Positions 53,187 to 62,051 of a stretch of 64,000 nt of DNA are shown piece after piece. The DNA is taken from positions 1 through 64,000 of the forward strand of contig JBLRWS010000003.1 in NCBI GenBank assembly GCA_047921075.1. Reading direction: 5' to 3'. The DNA comes from JBLRWS01 sp047921075. Lineage in GTDB: Bacteria; Bacteroidota; Rhodothermia; Balneolales; Balneolaceae. Position numbers and translations under genes: made by a program. Under the pieces are notes generated by a model. It had not been told where the DNA came from. It saw only the letters and a program-made list of their open reading frames with translations, and made no database searches. How positions within the stretch are numbered: position 1 is the stretch's first letter; every line of letters starts with the position of its first letter.

Positions 53187-54248
53187 TCAGGATTGCTCCA
53201 CGGCATGCTTAAGTGATGTGGCGTAATCGGGTTTCAGAACTCCTTTCTCGGTAATGATACCGGTGATGAGTTCTCCCGGGGTCACATCAAAAGCGGGGTT
53301 GTACACCTCTACTTTTTTGGGCGCTGTGCGGGTGCCGCCCAGTTCGGCTACCTCCTCCGGGTCGCGCTCTTCGATGGTGATGGATGCACCATCGGGGGTA
53401 TCGAGGTCGATGGTGGAGTAAGGCGCCGCCACGTAAAACGGGATATTGTGATAATGCGCCAGCACCGCCAGCATGTAGGTGCCAATTTTATTGGCGGTGT
53501 CGCCGTTGGCCGCGATACGATCCGCTCCGGTAATCACCAAATCTACGTTCCCCATACCCATCACATGTCCGGCGGCAGAATCCACAATCAGTTGAAAGGG
53601 GATATCCGCCTTTTGTAATTCCCAGGCGGTCAGTCGTGCCCCCTGCAGCAGGGGCCGGGTTTCATCAACCCAAACATGACGGAGTGCACCATTATGATGA
53701 GCGTGGTAAATCACCGAGAAGGCTGTGCCGTACGCCGCTGTGGCGAGTCCACCGGTGTTACAGTGGGTAAGCACCTGCCCATTTTCGGGAACCAGAGATG
53801 CACCGTGTTCACCGATCGCCTTGCAGAGCATCTCATCTTCGTGATGGATGATTTTGGCCGTTTCGAGTGCAAGGGTTTTAAGGTCGGCAATCGGCTCATC
53901 TTTTTGGGAGCGGATCGTTTTCAGCTGACGCTCGAGCGCCCAGGAGAGGTTTACTGCTGTCGGGCGTGAGCTGTTGATGTAATCAGCAATCCGTTCACAC
54001 TCTGAAAAGAAAGAGTTGAACCGGTTTTCGGGAAGCTCGCGTATTCCCATATAGAATCCGTACGCCCCGGCAATGCCGATAGCCGGTGCACCCCGGACGT
54101 TCATTTTTTTGATCGCTTCCCACACTTGTCCGGCACTGTGCAGGTGGGAACGGATTTCCCGACCCGGCAACATTGTTTGATCGATAATGGAGAGATGATT
54201 CTCTTCCCAGATGAGTGTTCGGTAGGGTAGAGCGGAGTTGTTACTCAT
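53187..54248 (-). CDS. mtnA: S-methyl-5-thioribose-1-phosphate isomerase
   Basis: Methionine-salvage enzyme converting methylthioribose 1-phosphate to methylthioribulose 1-phosphate. The 353 residues contain VRGAPAIGIAGAYG, the catalytic cysteine segment LTHCNTGGLATAAYGTA, and the general-acid aspartate in ITGADRIAANGDTANKIGTY, as in MtnA and the related eIF2B. Other salvage genes are not adjacent. The ATG overlaps the PH-domain gene stop by four bases, so the two are coupled. Confidence 0.94.
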   Translation of the reverse strand: MSNNSALPYRTLIWEENHLSIIDQTMLPGREIRSHLHSAGQVWEAIKKMNVRGAPAIGIAGAYGFYMGIRELPENRFNSFFSECERIADYINSSRPTAVNLSWALERQLKTIRSQKDEPIADLKTLALETAKIIHHEDEMLCKAIGEHGASLVPENGQVLTHCNTGGLATAAYGTAFSVIYHAHHNGALRHVWVDETRPLLQGARLTAWELQKADIPFQLIVDSAAGHVMGMGNVDLVITGADRIAANGDTANKIGTYMLAVLAHYHNIPFYVAAPYSTIDLDTPDGASITIEERDPEEVAELGGTRTAPKKVEVYNPAFDVTPGELITGIITEKGVLKPDYATSLKHAVEQS

Positions 54249-54793
54249 GGTTTTTGATTGGCTTCAATACGTTTCAGTGTTTCCAGAATTTCGGACAGAA
54301 CGGGACTCAGTACATGGTTTTCTTGAGGGCTTCCGGTGCCGGTATTATCGGTCACCTTATCGCGCTGCTGCATTACCAACGCCCGGAATGCCCGCGCATT
54401 TTGAATACCGATCAGAGTCATGTCGTACGCCTGCGCTTTACTTTGCCCGGCCGTTTCGATGTAAAACGAACTCAACCCAAGCGCCCGCAGCAGCGGGCCT
54501 TCCTTGTATGTGAGGTCCTGAATTTTATCAAACGGGATGGTGCGCTCTGTTTGAAAGAGTACCCCTTTTTTAAAATAGAGCGATCGGGTGGTTACATGAC
54601 ACTCCAGTGCACTAAAGTATCTATCTAAATAGAGAAAACCGAAGAGGAGCCAAAAAGGGAGCAGGGCAACACCCACAATGGTGGCAATTAGTATAAGAGA
54701 GACGTACCCGTAAATATAGGTTTTGAGACGTGGATCGAATGTGACGTCCATTAAAATCGGCGCATCGGCCGGAGCATGTGGTTCAGCAGGCAT
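54245..54793 (-). CDS. Membrane protein with bacterial PH domain (YdbS-like)
   Basis: A 182-residue protein with two adjacent membrane helices (about 25-60) and a bacterial pleckstrin-homology domain (bPH2; about 62-140: RSLYFKKGVLFQTERTIPFDKIQDLTYKEGPLLRALGL). A polar C-terminal tail contains a predicted helix (SEILETLKRIEANQ). Function of the family is unknown. It is read with mtnA by a four-base overlap, though no functional link is apparent. Confidence 0.85.
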   Translation of the reverse strand: MPAEPHAPADAPILMDVTFDPRLKTYIYGYVSLILIATIVGVALLPFWLLFGFLYLDRYFSALECHVTTRSLYFKKGVLFQTERTIPFDKIQDLTYKEGPLLRALGLSSFYIETAGQSKAQAYDMTLIGIQNARAFRALVMQQRDKVTDNTGTGSPQENHVLSPVLSEILETLKRIEANQKP

Positions 54794-54933
54794 GGTTCAT
54801 TGTTGGTTGATGGTTACCTTCTGTACGGGAAGAAGGTAACGCGGTTTCATCTCAACCCGCAATGTATGAAGAGTCAGATTCCTTATCAGAATACTGAACC
54901 TGTGTAGTGACCCATGAAGATCGGGAAGTAAAC

Positions 54934-55482
54934 CTACTCAGAGTCAGGTTTGGGGATGAAGTGAAGGGCTTGAGAGTTCATGCAGTAGCGCAGGCCCGTC
55001 GGTTCCGGCCCGTCATCAAACACATGCCCAATGTGAGAGCCGCAGCGGCCACATACGGTTTCGGTACGTACCATAAAAAAGCTGCGATCTTCCTCTTCGC
55101 CAACCGCTCCTTCCCGGATGGGCTCCCAAAAACTTGGCCAACCGGTACGGCTGTTGTACTTGGAATGAGAATGAAAGAGCGGATTGCCACAAGCACGGCA
55201 CACGTAAACACCCTCTTCATAAAAACCATCATATTCATTTACATAGGGCATTTCTGTGCCCTTATTGCGCAATATTCGGTACTCTGCGCTGCTTAACAGT
55301 TTTTTCCACTCATCGTCGGTGCGCTCTACACGCTTGGCATCGTCTGTGTCGTTAAGGGCATTCTGGTAGGAGATGGACTGGAGGAATTCGCGGTGACTGT
55401 CTTCGGTCATTTCAGGTGGTTGCTGGCCTTGGGTTGTACATGCCGCTGTGATGCAGAATAAAAGAATCAAGGATAGTCGCAT
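54934..55482 (-). CDS. msrB: Peptide-methionine (R)-S-oxide reductase MsrB (lipoprotein)
   Basis: Repair enzyme reducing R-methionine sulfoxide. I chose ATG 55482, giving 182 residues with a lipoprotein signal (ITAAC, C18). The ORF continues 64 codons upstream without protein-like conservation. The zinc site is complete: CRACG and CGRCG. The catalytic cysteine lies in RYCMNSQALHFIP. NSRTGWPSFWEP and HVFDDGP are also typical. The lipid anchor places it in the envelope. No msrA is adjacent. Confidence 0.94.
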   Translation of the reverse strand: MRLSLILLFCITAACTTQGQQPPEMTEDSHREFLQSISYQNALNDTDDAKRVERTDDEWKKLLSSAEYRILRNKGTEMPYVNEYDGFYEEGVYVCRACGNPLFHSHSKYNSRTGWPSFWEPIREGAVGEEEDRSFFMVRTETVCGRCGSHIGHVFDDGPEPTGLRYCMNSQALHFIPKPDSE

Positions 55483-55684
55483 GCAGTGTTCATTTTTGTT
55501 TGATACAGTAACCCGACTGTGCGCCAGATCATTCCGAAAACCGTAGTCCAAAAACGTGGCAGACGGGCGAATCGTACTTGTAAAAAAAACCAGTTGAAAC
55601 GGAACATTCCACGGAGTGGCCTGTACAAGCCTGTGTACTAACTCTGCAAAAGAGTTATACCCCGAAAAAGCCAACGTAGTTAGA

Positions 55685-55720
55685 AAGAGGTCCGGTTGAA
55701 CACCTGGCCTCTTTTTTTTT
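55685..55720. terminator. Imperfect stem-loop followed by nine Ts
   Basis: AAAGAGGTCCGGT / ACCTGGCCTCTTT, a stem of up to 13 pairs with two mismatches. Nine Ts follow on the plus strand, where no gene ends. On the minus strand it lies 40 bases after the ABC permease stop with a weaker T tail and probably terminates that operon. Confidence 0.6.
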
Positions 55721-55759
55721 GAGAAGGTGTTGCAATCACTGCTGTAAGAGCGTGTAGCA

Positions 55760-57052
55760 CTACATCTTTAACCAGCGCATAATATCTTTAAATCCTGCAG
55801 AGCTGCCATAGCTGAGAATCCCGATTTTATAAATCTTGGCACTCAGGAGCATGATGCCAACAAATGTAAGCAACATTAGCACCATGGAGAGGCCGACCTG
55901 CCAAAACGGAACATCGGTAATGGCGATGCGGGTAATCATCACAATAGGTGTAAAAAACGGAATGATGGATCCCACAACAGAAACGGTACTATCGGGGTTT
56001 TGAACAGCCTGAAACATGATGAAATAGGCGATAAAAATAGGCGCCATGATCGGCAGCATGAGCTGCTGCGTGTCGGTTTCGGAGTCGGATGCCGCCCCAA
56101 CGGCTGCAAACATGGCACTATAGAGCAGATAACCCAGAATGAACAACACCACAAAGTAAATTACCAGCGAGATCTCTATGGTGGGTATGGCAATCGGGAA
56201 AGGTAATTCGCTCTGAGCAGCCGATTCCATAGCGGCCAGTTCATCGCCCGAACCCGACAAGAACGCAGCCAGAATAGGACCGGCCAGCAGGCCCAGCCCA
56301 ACAATCGTAATCAGCCAGATGCCGATCTGTGTGAGCGCGAGAGCCCCAACACCTGCCATCTTTCCGGTAAGGAGCTCAATGGGTTTTACGGATGACACAA
56401 TCACCTCTACAATTCGATTGGTCTTCTCCTCAATAACGCCACGCATAATGTAGCCTCCATACCCAAAAATGGCGAAGAAAATGACAAACCCCATGGCGAA
56501 GCCAACCATCGACAGCGCTGCTGTATCGTCGTCGGCTTCCTCTCCGGTTTCGGTAAGGCGTCGCGAATCAAGCGCAATACGGGTATTGAAAATTGCCTGT
56601 ATTTCGGGGGCTACCTCTGCTCGCTGCAGTCGTACTTCCCGGAACACGTCGCGCATATCCCCACGAACGTTGGTGAGGAGGTTTAATCCACCGCTACCGC
56701 TATAGATCAATTCCAGCGGCTTGTTATCGGTGATGTTCTCTTCCGAAACCACAATAAAGCCGGTAATCTCGCCCGTTTGAACCAGCGCGCGGAGTGAATC
56801 TTGCGGCAAGTGGGAGCGATCGGAGTAACGATCGGGGTTCAGCGTTTCAAGCTGTTCAACAATCTGAGATGTTTCATCTACAATACCGATATGAAACGGT
56901 GAATCTGCCTCCCAAATTACCACCAGAATGCCAATTCCATAGATGGCAATAATGCCAACCGGAACCAACAACGTAGCGGCCAAAAAACCCTTGCTCTTCA
57001 CGCGCGTGAAGTATTCGCGCTTCATTACCAGAAAAACTTGTCTCCAGTTCAT
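55760..57052 (-). CDS. ABC-2 type transporter permease (NatB-like)
   Basis: A 430-residue membrane protein with a first helix (about 24-46), a large extracytoplasmic loop (about 47-185) and five or six helices in the C-terminal half. It has the ABC-2 membrane domain pattern: GVIEEKTNRIVEVIVSSVKPIELLTGKM is the coupling segment shared by NatB and related sodium or drug exporters. Substrate cannot be inferred. It overlaps the ATPase gene by four bases (ATGA). Confidence 0.9.
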   Translation of the reverse strand: MNWRQVFLVMKREYFTRVKSKGFLAATLLVPVGIIAIYGIGILVVIWEADSPFHIGIVDETSQIVEQLETLNPDRYSDRSHLPQDSLRALVQTGEITGFIVVSEENITDNKPLELIYSGSGGLNLLTNVRGDMRDVFREVRLQRAEVAPEIQAIFNTRIALDSRRLTETGEEADDDTAALSMVGFAMGFVIFFAIFGYGGYIMRGVIEEKTNRIVEVIVSSVKPIELLTGKMAGVGALALTQIGIWLITIVGLGLLAGPILAAFLSGSGDELAAMESAAQSELPFPIAIPTIEISLVIYFVVLFILGYLLYSAMFAAVGAASDSETDTQQLMLPIMAPIFIAYFIMFQAVQNPDSTVSVVGSIIPFFTPIVMITRIAITDVPFWQVGLSMVLMLLTFVGIMLLSAKIYKIGILSYGSSAGFKDIMRWLKM

Positions 57053-57981
57053 ACTTCAGCGGTTTCTTGTTCCAGATTATTTTCGCCCACAGTAGAGATA
57101 AAAATTTCATTTAATGAAGGTTCTACCAACTGAAAGCGGTGTATTTCGGACTGATTCATTGCAGCACGCAAGATTTGTTGCGGATCCTGATCGTCAAGCA
57201 GCCGAATTTCGGCAAAGTTGGTAGAGCGATTGTTGATGCGCACATTTTCCAGTTGGTCGATAAACGACCCATCACCCTGAAACTCAAGAAGCACCGTATT
57301 TTTCCCAAACTCTTTTTTTATGGCCCGAAGATTGCCTTTCAGCACTACGCGGCCGTTGTGGAACAGGCAAATATCATCGCACATCTGCTCTACCTGTTCC
57401 ATTCGGTGGGTGGAAAACAGAATCGTTTTTCCGTTCTGTTTCAATTCAATGATAATCTCCTTCAGCAGCTCGCTGTTGATTGGATCAAGGCCACTGAACG
57501 GCTCGTCGAAAATATAAATATCGGGTTCGTGTACGATGGTAGAGATGAACTGAATTTTTTGGCTCATCCCTTTGCTCAGCTCGTTTACTTTCTTTTGATG
57601 CCAATCCTTCGCGTTGAATCGTTCCAGCCAATATTTGATGCGAGTTCGGGCATCAGTGGTACTCATTCCTTTTAACTCTGCCAGATACATCAGTTGTTCG
57701 CCCACCTTCATCTTCTTGTAAAGGCCGCGCTCTTCGGGCATGTAGCCGATCAGCCGTTGCGTTTTGGGGCTTACCGGTTGCCCGTTGATATGAATAGAGC
57801 CTGAATCACTCGGCATGATGTAATTAATCATGCGAAGTGTAGTGGTTTTACCTGCGCCGTTTGGCCCAAGAAGGCCAAAAATTTGCCCTTTCTCTACTTC
57901 GAATGAGACACCCTGTACGGCTTTTGTCTCTCCAAATGATTTCTCCAGGTCCGACACCTGTATCGTAAATGGTTCCGGCAT
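57049..57981 (-). CDS. ABC transporter ATP-binding protein (NatA-like)
   Basis: A 310-residue ATPase partner of the ABC-2 permease. Walker A GPNGAGKTTT, Q loop MPEERGLY, signature LSKGMSQK, and Walker B IYIFDEPFSGLDP are intact; the QERGLY-type Q loop and FNAKDWHQKKVNELSKGMSQK match NatA-type exporters. A C-terminal domain (about 225-300) of the DUF4162 kind follows. It is the first gene of the pair. Confidence 0.93.
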   Translation of the reverse strand: MPEPFTIQVSDLEKSFGETKAVQGVSFEVEKGQIFGLLGPNGAGKTTTLRMINYIMPSDSGSIHINGQPVSPKTQRLIGYMPEERGLYKKMKVGEQLMYLAELKGMSTTDARTRIKYWLERFNAKDWHQKKVNELSKGMSQKIQFISTIVHEPDIYIFDEPFSGLDPINSELLKEIIIELKQNGKTILFSTHRMEQVEQMCDDICLFHNGRVVLKGNLRAIKKEFGKNTVLLEFQGDGSFIDQLENVRINNRSTNFAEIRLLDDQDPQQILRAAMNQSEIHRFQLVEPSLNEIFISTVGENNLEQETAEV

Positions 57982-58129
57982 AGTCAGGTTTTAGTTTTAA
58001 AAGCGAAGCTAAAATCGTTTTTTTACAGTTGAATTACCACAACTGTCACCCATTTTTTTTACTATCCGCTCACAGAACGGATACGGCTACTTCTTTTCAC
58101 GTTTAGAACAAATCTTTGTTACAACCTTT

Positions 58130-59572
58130 ATGAACATCACATATGTATCAGCAGAATGTTACCCGGCAGCCAAAGCCGGCGGACTTGGAGATGTGGTTGG
58201 CTCGCTTCCCAAGGCACTTATGGAACAAGGGCATGAGGCGGTGGTGGTCATTCCTAAATATGAGACCGACTGGATAGTAGCGGCACAAACCGAAACCATT
58301 TTTGAAGGGAAAGTTCCGGTTGGGGTAGAGCGTTATTCATTTTCAATAGACCGTGTAACCAATCCCGATCTTGGGTTTACTTTTCTGTTGGTAGATTTGC
58401 CCGGCCTGTTCGACCGCAAAGGAGTTTATATCGATCCGTGGTCGGGCTACGCCTATAAAGATGAGCGCACCCGGTTTTTTACATTCCAGATTGCTGTGCT
58501 GGAATGGTTGACATCGGCAGAAAATAAACCCGATGTAGTCCATTGCAACGACCACCATACGGCGTTGATTCCGTTTATGATGAGCGAGTGCCACCGTTAT
58601 GAAGTTTTTCGCAGCACGCCCACAGTGCTTACGATCCACAATGGAGAATATCAGGGGCAGTACGATATGAATACCTATGCCGATCTGCCGGTTTTTGACT
58701 TATCCCGGATCGGTTTACTGGAGTGGGACGGACGCCTTAACTCATTGGCGGCCGGCATCAAAACGGCGTGGCAGGTAACCACTGTATCGGAGGGATACAT
58801 GCAGGAGCTGCTACAAGATTGCCACGGCCTGGAGCAGTTATTGCAGCAGGAACAGCAGAAAACGCGAGGTATTGTGAACGGTATAGACAACGGAGTTTGG
58901 GATCCTGCAACCGACCCGTATCTGCCGCATCACTACTCAAAAAAAACAGTTACCGCCGGAAAAAAGAAAAACAAACAGGCGTTGTGCTCCATGTTTGAGT
59001 TTGACCCCGATCGGCCGCTCATTTCGTTTATCGGGCGGCTTGTACTGGAGAAAGGCGCCGACCTGATTCCGGGTATGGTACGCCGCTTCCACGATCAGCA
59101 GATTGCGGCATCGTTTCTGGTTTTAGGTACCGGATCTCCATCTCTGCACGATATTTTTGAGCAGCTTAACAGGCAGATGGAGGGGCTTTTTAATTCCCGG
59201 CTGGAGTACAACGAGGGATTGGCCCACCGCATCTATGCAGGAAGCGACTATTTGATGATGCCGTCTCGTGTAGAGCCGTGCGGCCTGAACCAAATGTACG
59301 CCATGCGCTATGGTACCATCCCAATTGTTCGGGCCGTGGGAGGATTGGCCGATACGGTAACGGATATAGCAACGGACGGCGGTTACGGCTTTGCCTTTGA
59401 CCATGCTACGGTTGATGATTTTGAACATACCATGCAGCGGGCTGTTGACTACTACGGTAAAAAAACGTTGTTTAAGAAGACCCAAAAACAGATCATGTCG
59501 CTCGATTTTTCGTGGCGCGCCTCTGTGAATCAATACATCGAGCTTTATCAAGAACTAAAATCCAAAGCCTGA
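58130..59572 (+). CDS. glgA: Glycogen synthase (ADP-glucose)
   Basis: GT5 glycosyltransferase extending alpha-1,4-glucan from ADP-glucose. The 480 residues show the N-terminal AECYPAAKAGGLGDVVGSLP (KxGGL motif, Lys binding the nucleotide sugar), VHCNDHHTALIPF, TIHNGEYQG, IGRLVLEKGADL, and the C-terminal MPSRVEPCGLNQMYAMRYG with the conserved glutamate. glgC follows six bases later. Together they form the classical bacterial glycogen route; branching enzyme is not in this window. Confidence 0.95.
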   Translation: MNITYVSAECYPAAKAGGLGDVVGSLPKALMEQGHEAVVVIPKYETDWIVAAQTETIFEGKVPVGVERYSFSIDRVTNPDLGFTFLLVDLPGLFDRKGVYIDPWSGYAYKDERTRFFTFQIAVLEWLTSAENKPDVVHCNDHHTALIPFMMSECHRYEVFRSTPTVLTIHNGEYQGQYDMNTYADLPVFDLSRIGLLEWDGRLNSLAAGIKTAWQVTTVSEGYMQELLQDCHGLEQLLQQEQQKTRGIVNGIDNGVWDPATDPYLPHHYSKKTVTAGKKKNKQALCSMFEFDPDRPLISFIGRLVLEKGADLIPGMVRRFHDQQIAASFLVLGTGSPSLHDIFEQLNRQMEGLFNSRLEYNEGLAHRIYAGSDYLMMPSRVEPCGLNQMYAMRYGTIPIVRAVGGLADTVTDIATDGGYGFAFDHATVDDFEHTMQRAVDYYGKKTLFKKTQKQIMSLDFSWRASVNQYIELYQELKSKA

Positions 59573-59578
59573 CCCATC

Positions 59579-60853
59579 ATGTCCAGATCATCTACGTTAG
59601 CTATTATCCTGGGAGGGGGCCGCGGCACGCGCCTGCATCCTCTTACAAGCCAACGAAGCAAGCCGGCCGTACCGGTAGCCGGTAAGTATCGCCTTGTAGA
59701 TATACCAATCAGCAACTGCCTTAATTCGGATATCCGAAAAATATTTGTACTCACGCAGTTCAATTCGGCATCGTTGAATCGCCACATCAAAAACACCTAC
59801 AATTTTGATGTGTTCAGCCACGGTTTTGTGGATATTCTGGCTGCCGAACAGACCCCCGACAGCCAGAACTGGTTTCAGGGAACAGCTGACGCGGTTCGCC
59901 AGTCGATTCATCATATGGCCAATCACGACTATGAACACGTACTGATTTTATCGGGTGATCAGCTCTATCAAATGGACTTCCGCAAGATATTGGATCATCA
60001 TAAAAAGCATAAGGCCAACCTGACGGTAGCCACCATTCCGGTAACCGCAGAAGATGCCACCGGATTTGGCATTATGAAAACCGACAAATCGGGTGAGATT
60101 ACCAGTTTTGTTGAAAAGCCGGACATGGACGAGTTGCCGAAATGGACCTCCGAAACCGAGCCCCATCTCAAAGAGCAGGGGCGGGAGTATCTGGCTTCGA
60201 TGGGTATTTATGTCTTTAACCGGGACGATTTGCTTCGGCTGTTTAGCGAAAACCCAAAAGCCACCGATTTTGGAAAAGAGATTATTCCCAAAGCGATTGA
60301 GGAGGGCACACGCGTGACCAGTTTTGCGTTTGATGGCTACTGGACTGATATCGGTACCATCAGCTCCTTCTTTGAAGCCAATCTGTCGCTGGCCGAAACC
60401 ATGCCCCAGTTTAATCTGTATGATAACGAAAACCCGATTTACACGCGTGCGCGGCTATTGCCGGCTTCAAAACTGACCGGTACATCCCTCGAGCGGGTTA
60501 TCATATCGGAAGGGTGCATTATTGAAGCGAGCCGGATTGAGCGCTCGGTCATCGGGATTCGCAGCCGGATTGGCAAAGGAACCACCATCGAAACGTCGAT
60601 TGTTATGGGGAACGACTATTTTGCCACACAGGAAGATTTCAGTTCGCAATCGGCCGACTTTCCACTGATGGGAATCGGCCAGCGCTGTTTTCTGAGCCAT
60701 GCTATCGTGGATAAAAACACCCGTATCGGTAACGATGTTAAAATCGAAGGCGGTTCTCATCTCGAGGATGGCGATTACGACAAATACTTTGTCCGCGATG
60801 GCATTGTGATCATTCCAAAGGGTGAAGTACTGCCGGACGGGTTTCGGGTTTAA
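59579..60853 (+). CDS. glgC: Glucose-1-phosphate adenylyltransferase
   Basis: Makes ADP-glucose from glucose 1-phosphate and ATP, the committed step of glycogen synthesis. The 424-residue protein has the nucleotidyltransferase N-domain (LGGGRGTRLHPLTSQRSKPAVPVAGKYRLVDIPISN), the catalytic and substrate-binding segments LSGDQLYQMDF and FVEKPD, FAFDGYWTDIGT, and a C-terminal left-handed beta-helix (about 290-424) used for allosteric control. It is co-transcribed with glgA. Confidence 0.95.
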   Translation: MSRSSTLAIILGGGRGTRLHPLTSQRSKPAVPVAGKYRLVDIPISNCLNSDIRKIFVLTQFNSASLNRHIKNTYNFDVFSHGFVDILAAEQTPDSQNWFQGTADAVRQSIHHMANHDYEHVLILSGDQLYQMDFRKILDHHKKHKANLTVATIPVTAEDATGFGIMKTDKSGEITSFVEKPDMDELPKWTSETEPHLKEQGREYLASMGIYVFNRDDLLRLFSENPKATDFGKEIIPKAIEEGTRVTSFAFDGYWTDIGTISSFFEANLSLAETMPQFNLYDNENPIYTRARLLPASKLTGTSLERVIISEGCIIEASRIERSVIGIRSRIGKGTTIETSIVMGNDYFATQEDFSSQSADFPLMGIGQRCFLSHAIVDKNTRIGNDVKIEGGSHLEDGDYDKYFVRDGIVIIPKGEVLPDGFRV

Positions 60854-60937
60854 TTTGTGCAACATCAGATAAATAAAAGAAAGCCACTATGCCGTCGTTT
60901 AGAACAAAAAATAGGTTCCATTTTTTCTGTAGGTAAG

Positions 60938-62032
60938 ATGATCCAAATCCGACGATTTTTTTTGGTGGTCATGTTTGTACTAGCGTCTGGTGCCGCTATG
61001 GTATATGGACAATCGGTGGAGTTTGCCGGGCAGGTTCTTGATCAACAGACCAAAGAGCCGGTTACCGGGGCCAATGTTTACATCGGTGGAACCACTCAGG
61101 GAAGTATAACCGATCTTGACGGGCGATTCTCCTTTTCGGCATCGATTTTGGAATCGGCTGAGCTTGTGGTAAGCTTTGTTGGCTATCATTCGGTTTCTTT
61201 GCCTGTGCATCCTCAGAATGCCGGGCAGTATACAGAGTTGAGTATAGAACTCGAACAAGCCAGTATCGATTTGGGTGATGTGGTAGTGTCGGCTGATAAC
61301 TCGCAATGGATGCGACACTTTCAGCGTTTTAGAAGTGAGTTTCTTGGCCAAAATGAGTTTGCAGAAAAGGCGGTTATCGAAAACCGATGGGTTCTCGATT
61401 TTGTGCAAAAAGCAAATGGTGAACTGCTGGCCACGGCCGCAGAACCAATCGTGATACGCAACCACGCTCTTGGGTATGTAGTGACGGCAGCTTTGGGTAA
61501 ATTTGAGTGGGCGTTAACGGCCCGCACCGGTTTTTTGAGCATGCACCTGAACTTTGAAGAGATGGTGCCGGTAAACAGGTCGCAGATGCGAGAGTGGCAA
61601 TCGAATCGCAGTAAAGCTTATGAAGGATCTTTGCGGCATTTTTTGAAAAGCCTGTTTAATGGGGAGCATCGAAGGGAACGATTTACCGTGGTAGAAAAAG
61701 ATGGGAGTCGCGCGGCACATATAATTGAGCTTGAGCAAAGCTTACCGGTAGCGCGCCTCCTGCTACGATATAATTTACCTGCATCAGCTCTGAATCGGGA
61801 TGTAAAAGCGTTTGCTACGCACGGTCCGGTTGATGTTCTCTATGGACGCGAGCCGGCCACACGTATGGACATTGATAGGCGCACACGTTCAGCACTGGTT
61901 CCGCAGCACAGAGAGCGTGTTTTTTTGGTACGAAAAGATGGCACTCTGGTAGACCCTGGAGATGTTGGGATCCAGGGGGTCTGGAGCACTCACCGTCTTG
62001 CACATCAACTCCCTCCGGACTTTGAACCCTGA
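60938..62032 (+). CDS. Exported protein with CarboxypepD_reg-like domain
   Basis: A 364-residue exported protein from ATG 60938; the ORF extends 27 codons upstream. The signal peptide is followed by a carboxypeptidase-like regulatory domain (FAGQVLDQQTKEPVTGANVY, about 28-110), the beta-sandwich fold that often precedes TonB-dependent receptors. The remaining part (about 115-360) contains WMRHFQRFRSEFLGQNEFAEKAVIENRWVLDF, a segment that I recall from a Bacteroidota family of unknown role. No barrel is present. It begins 85 bases after glgC and could share its transcript. Confidence 0.75.
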   Translation: MIQIRRFFLVVMFVLASGAAMVYGQSVEFAGQVLDQQTKEPVTGANVYIGGTTQGSITDLDGRFSFSASILESAELVVSFVGYHSVSLPVHPQNAGQYTELSIELEQASIDLGDVVVSADNSQWMRHFQRFRSEFLGQNEFAEKAVIENRWVLDFVQKANGELLATAAEPIVIRNHALGYVVTAALGKFEWALTARTGFLSMHLNFEEMVPVNRSQMREWQSNRSKAYEGSLRHFLKSLFNGEHRRERFTVVEKDGSRAAHIIELEQSLPVARLLLRYNLPASALNRDVKAFATHGPVDVLYGREPATRMDIDRRTRSALVPQHRERVFLVRKDGTLVDPGDVGIQGVWSTHRLAHQLPPDFEP

Positions 62033-62051
62033 TTACATGAGTCGTTGATCG

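Noticed and set aside
55483..55674. 64-residue N-terminal extension of MsrB
   Set aside because: ATG 55482 begins a clear lipoprotein signal; the extension is not protein-like.
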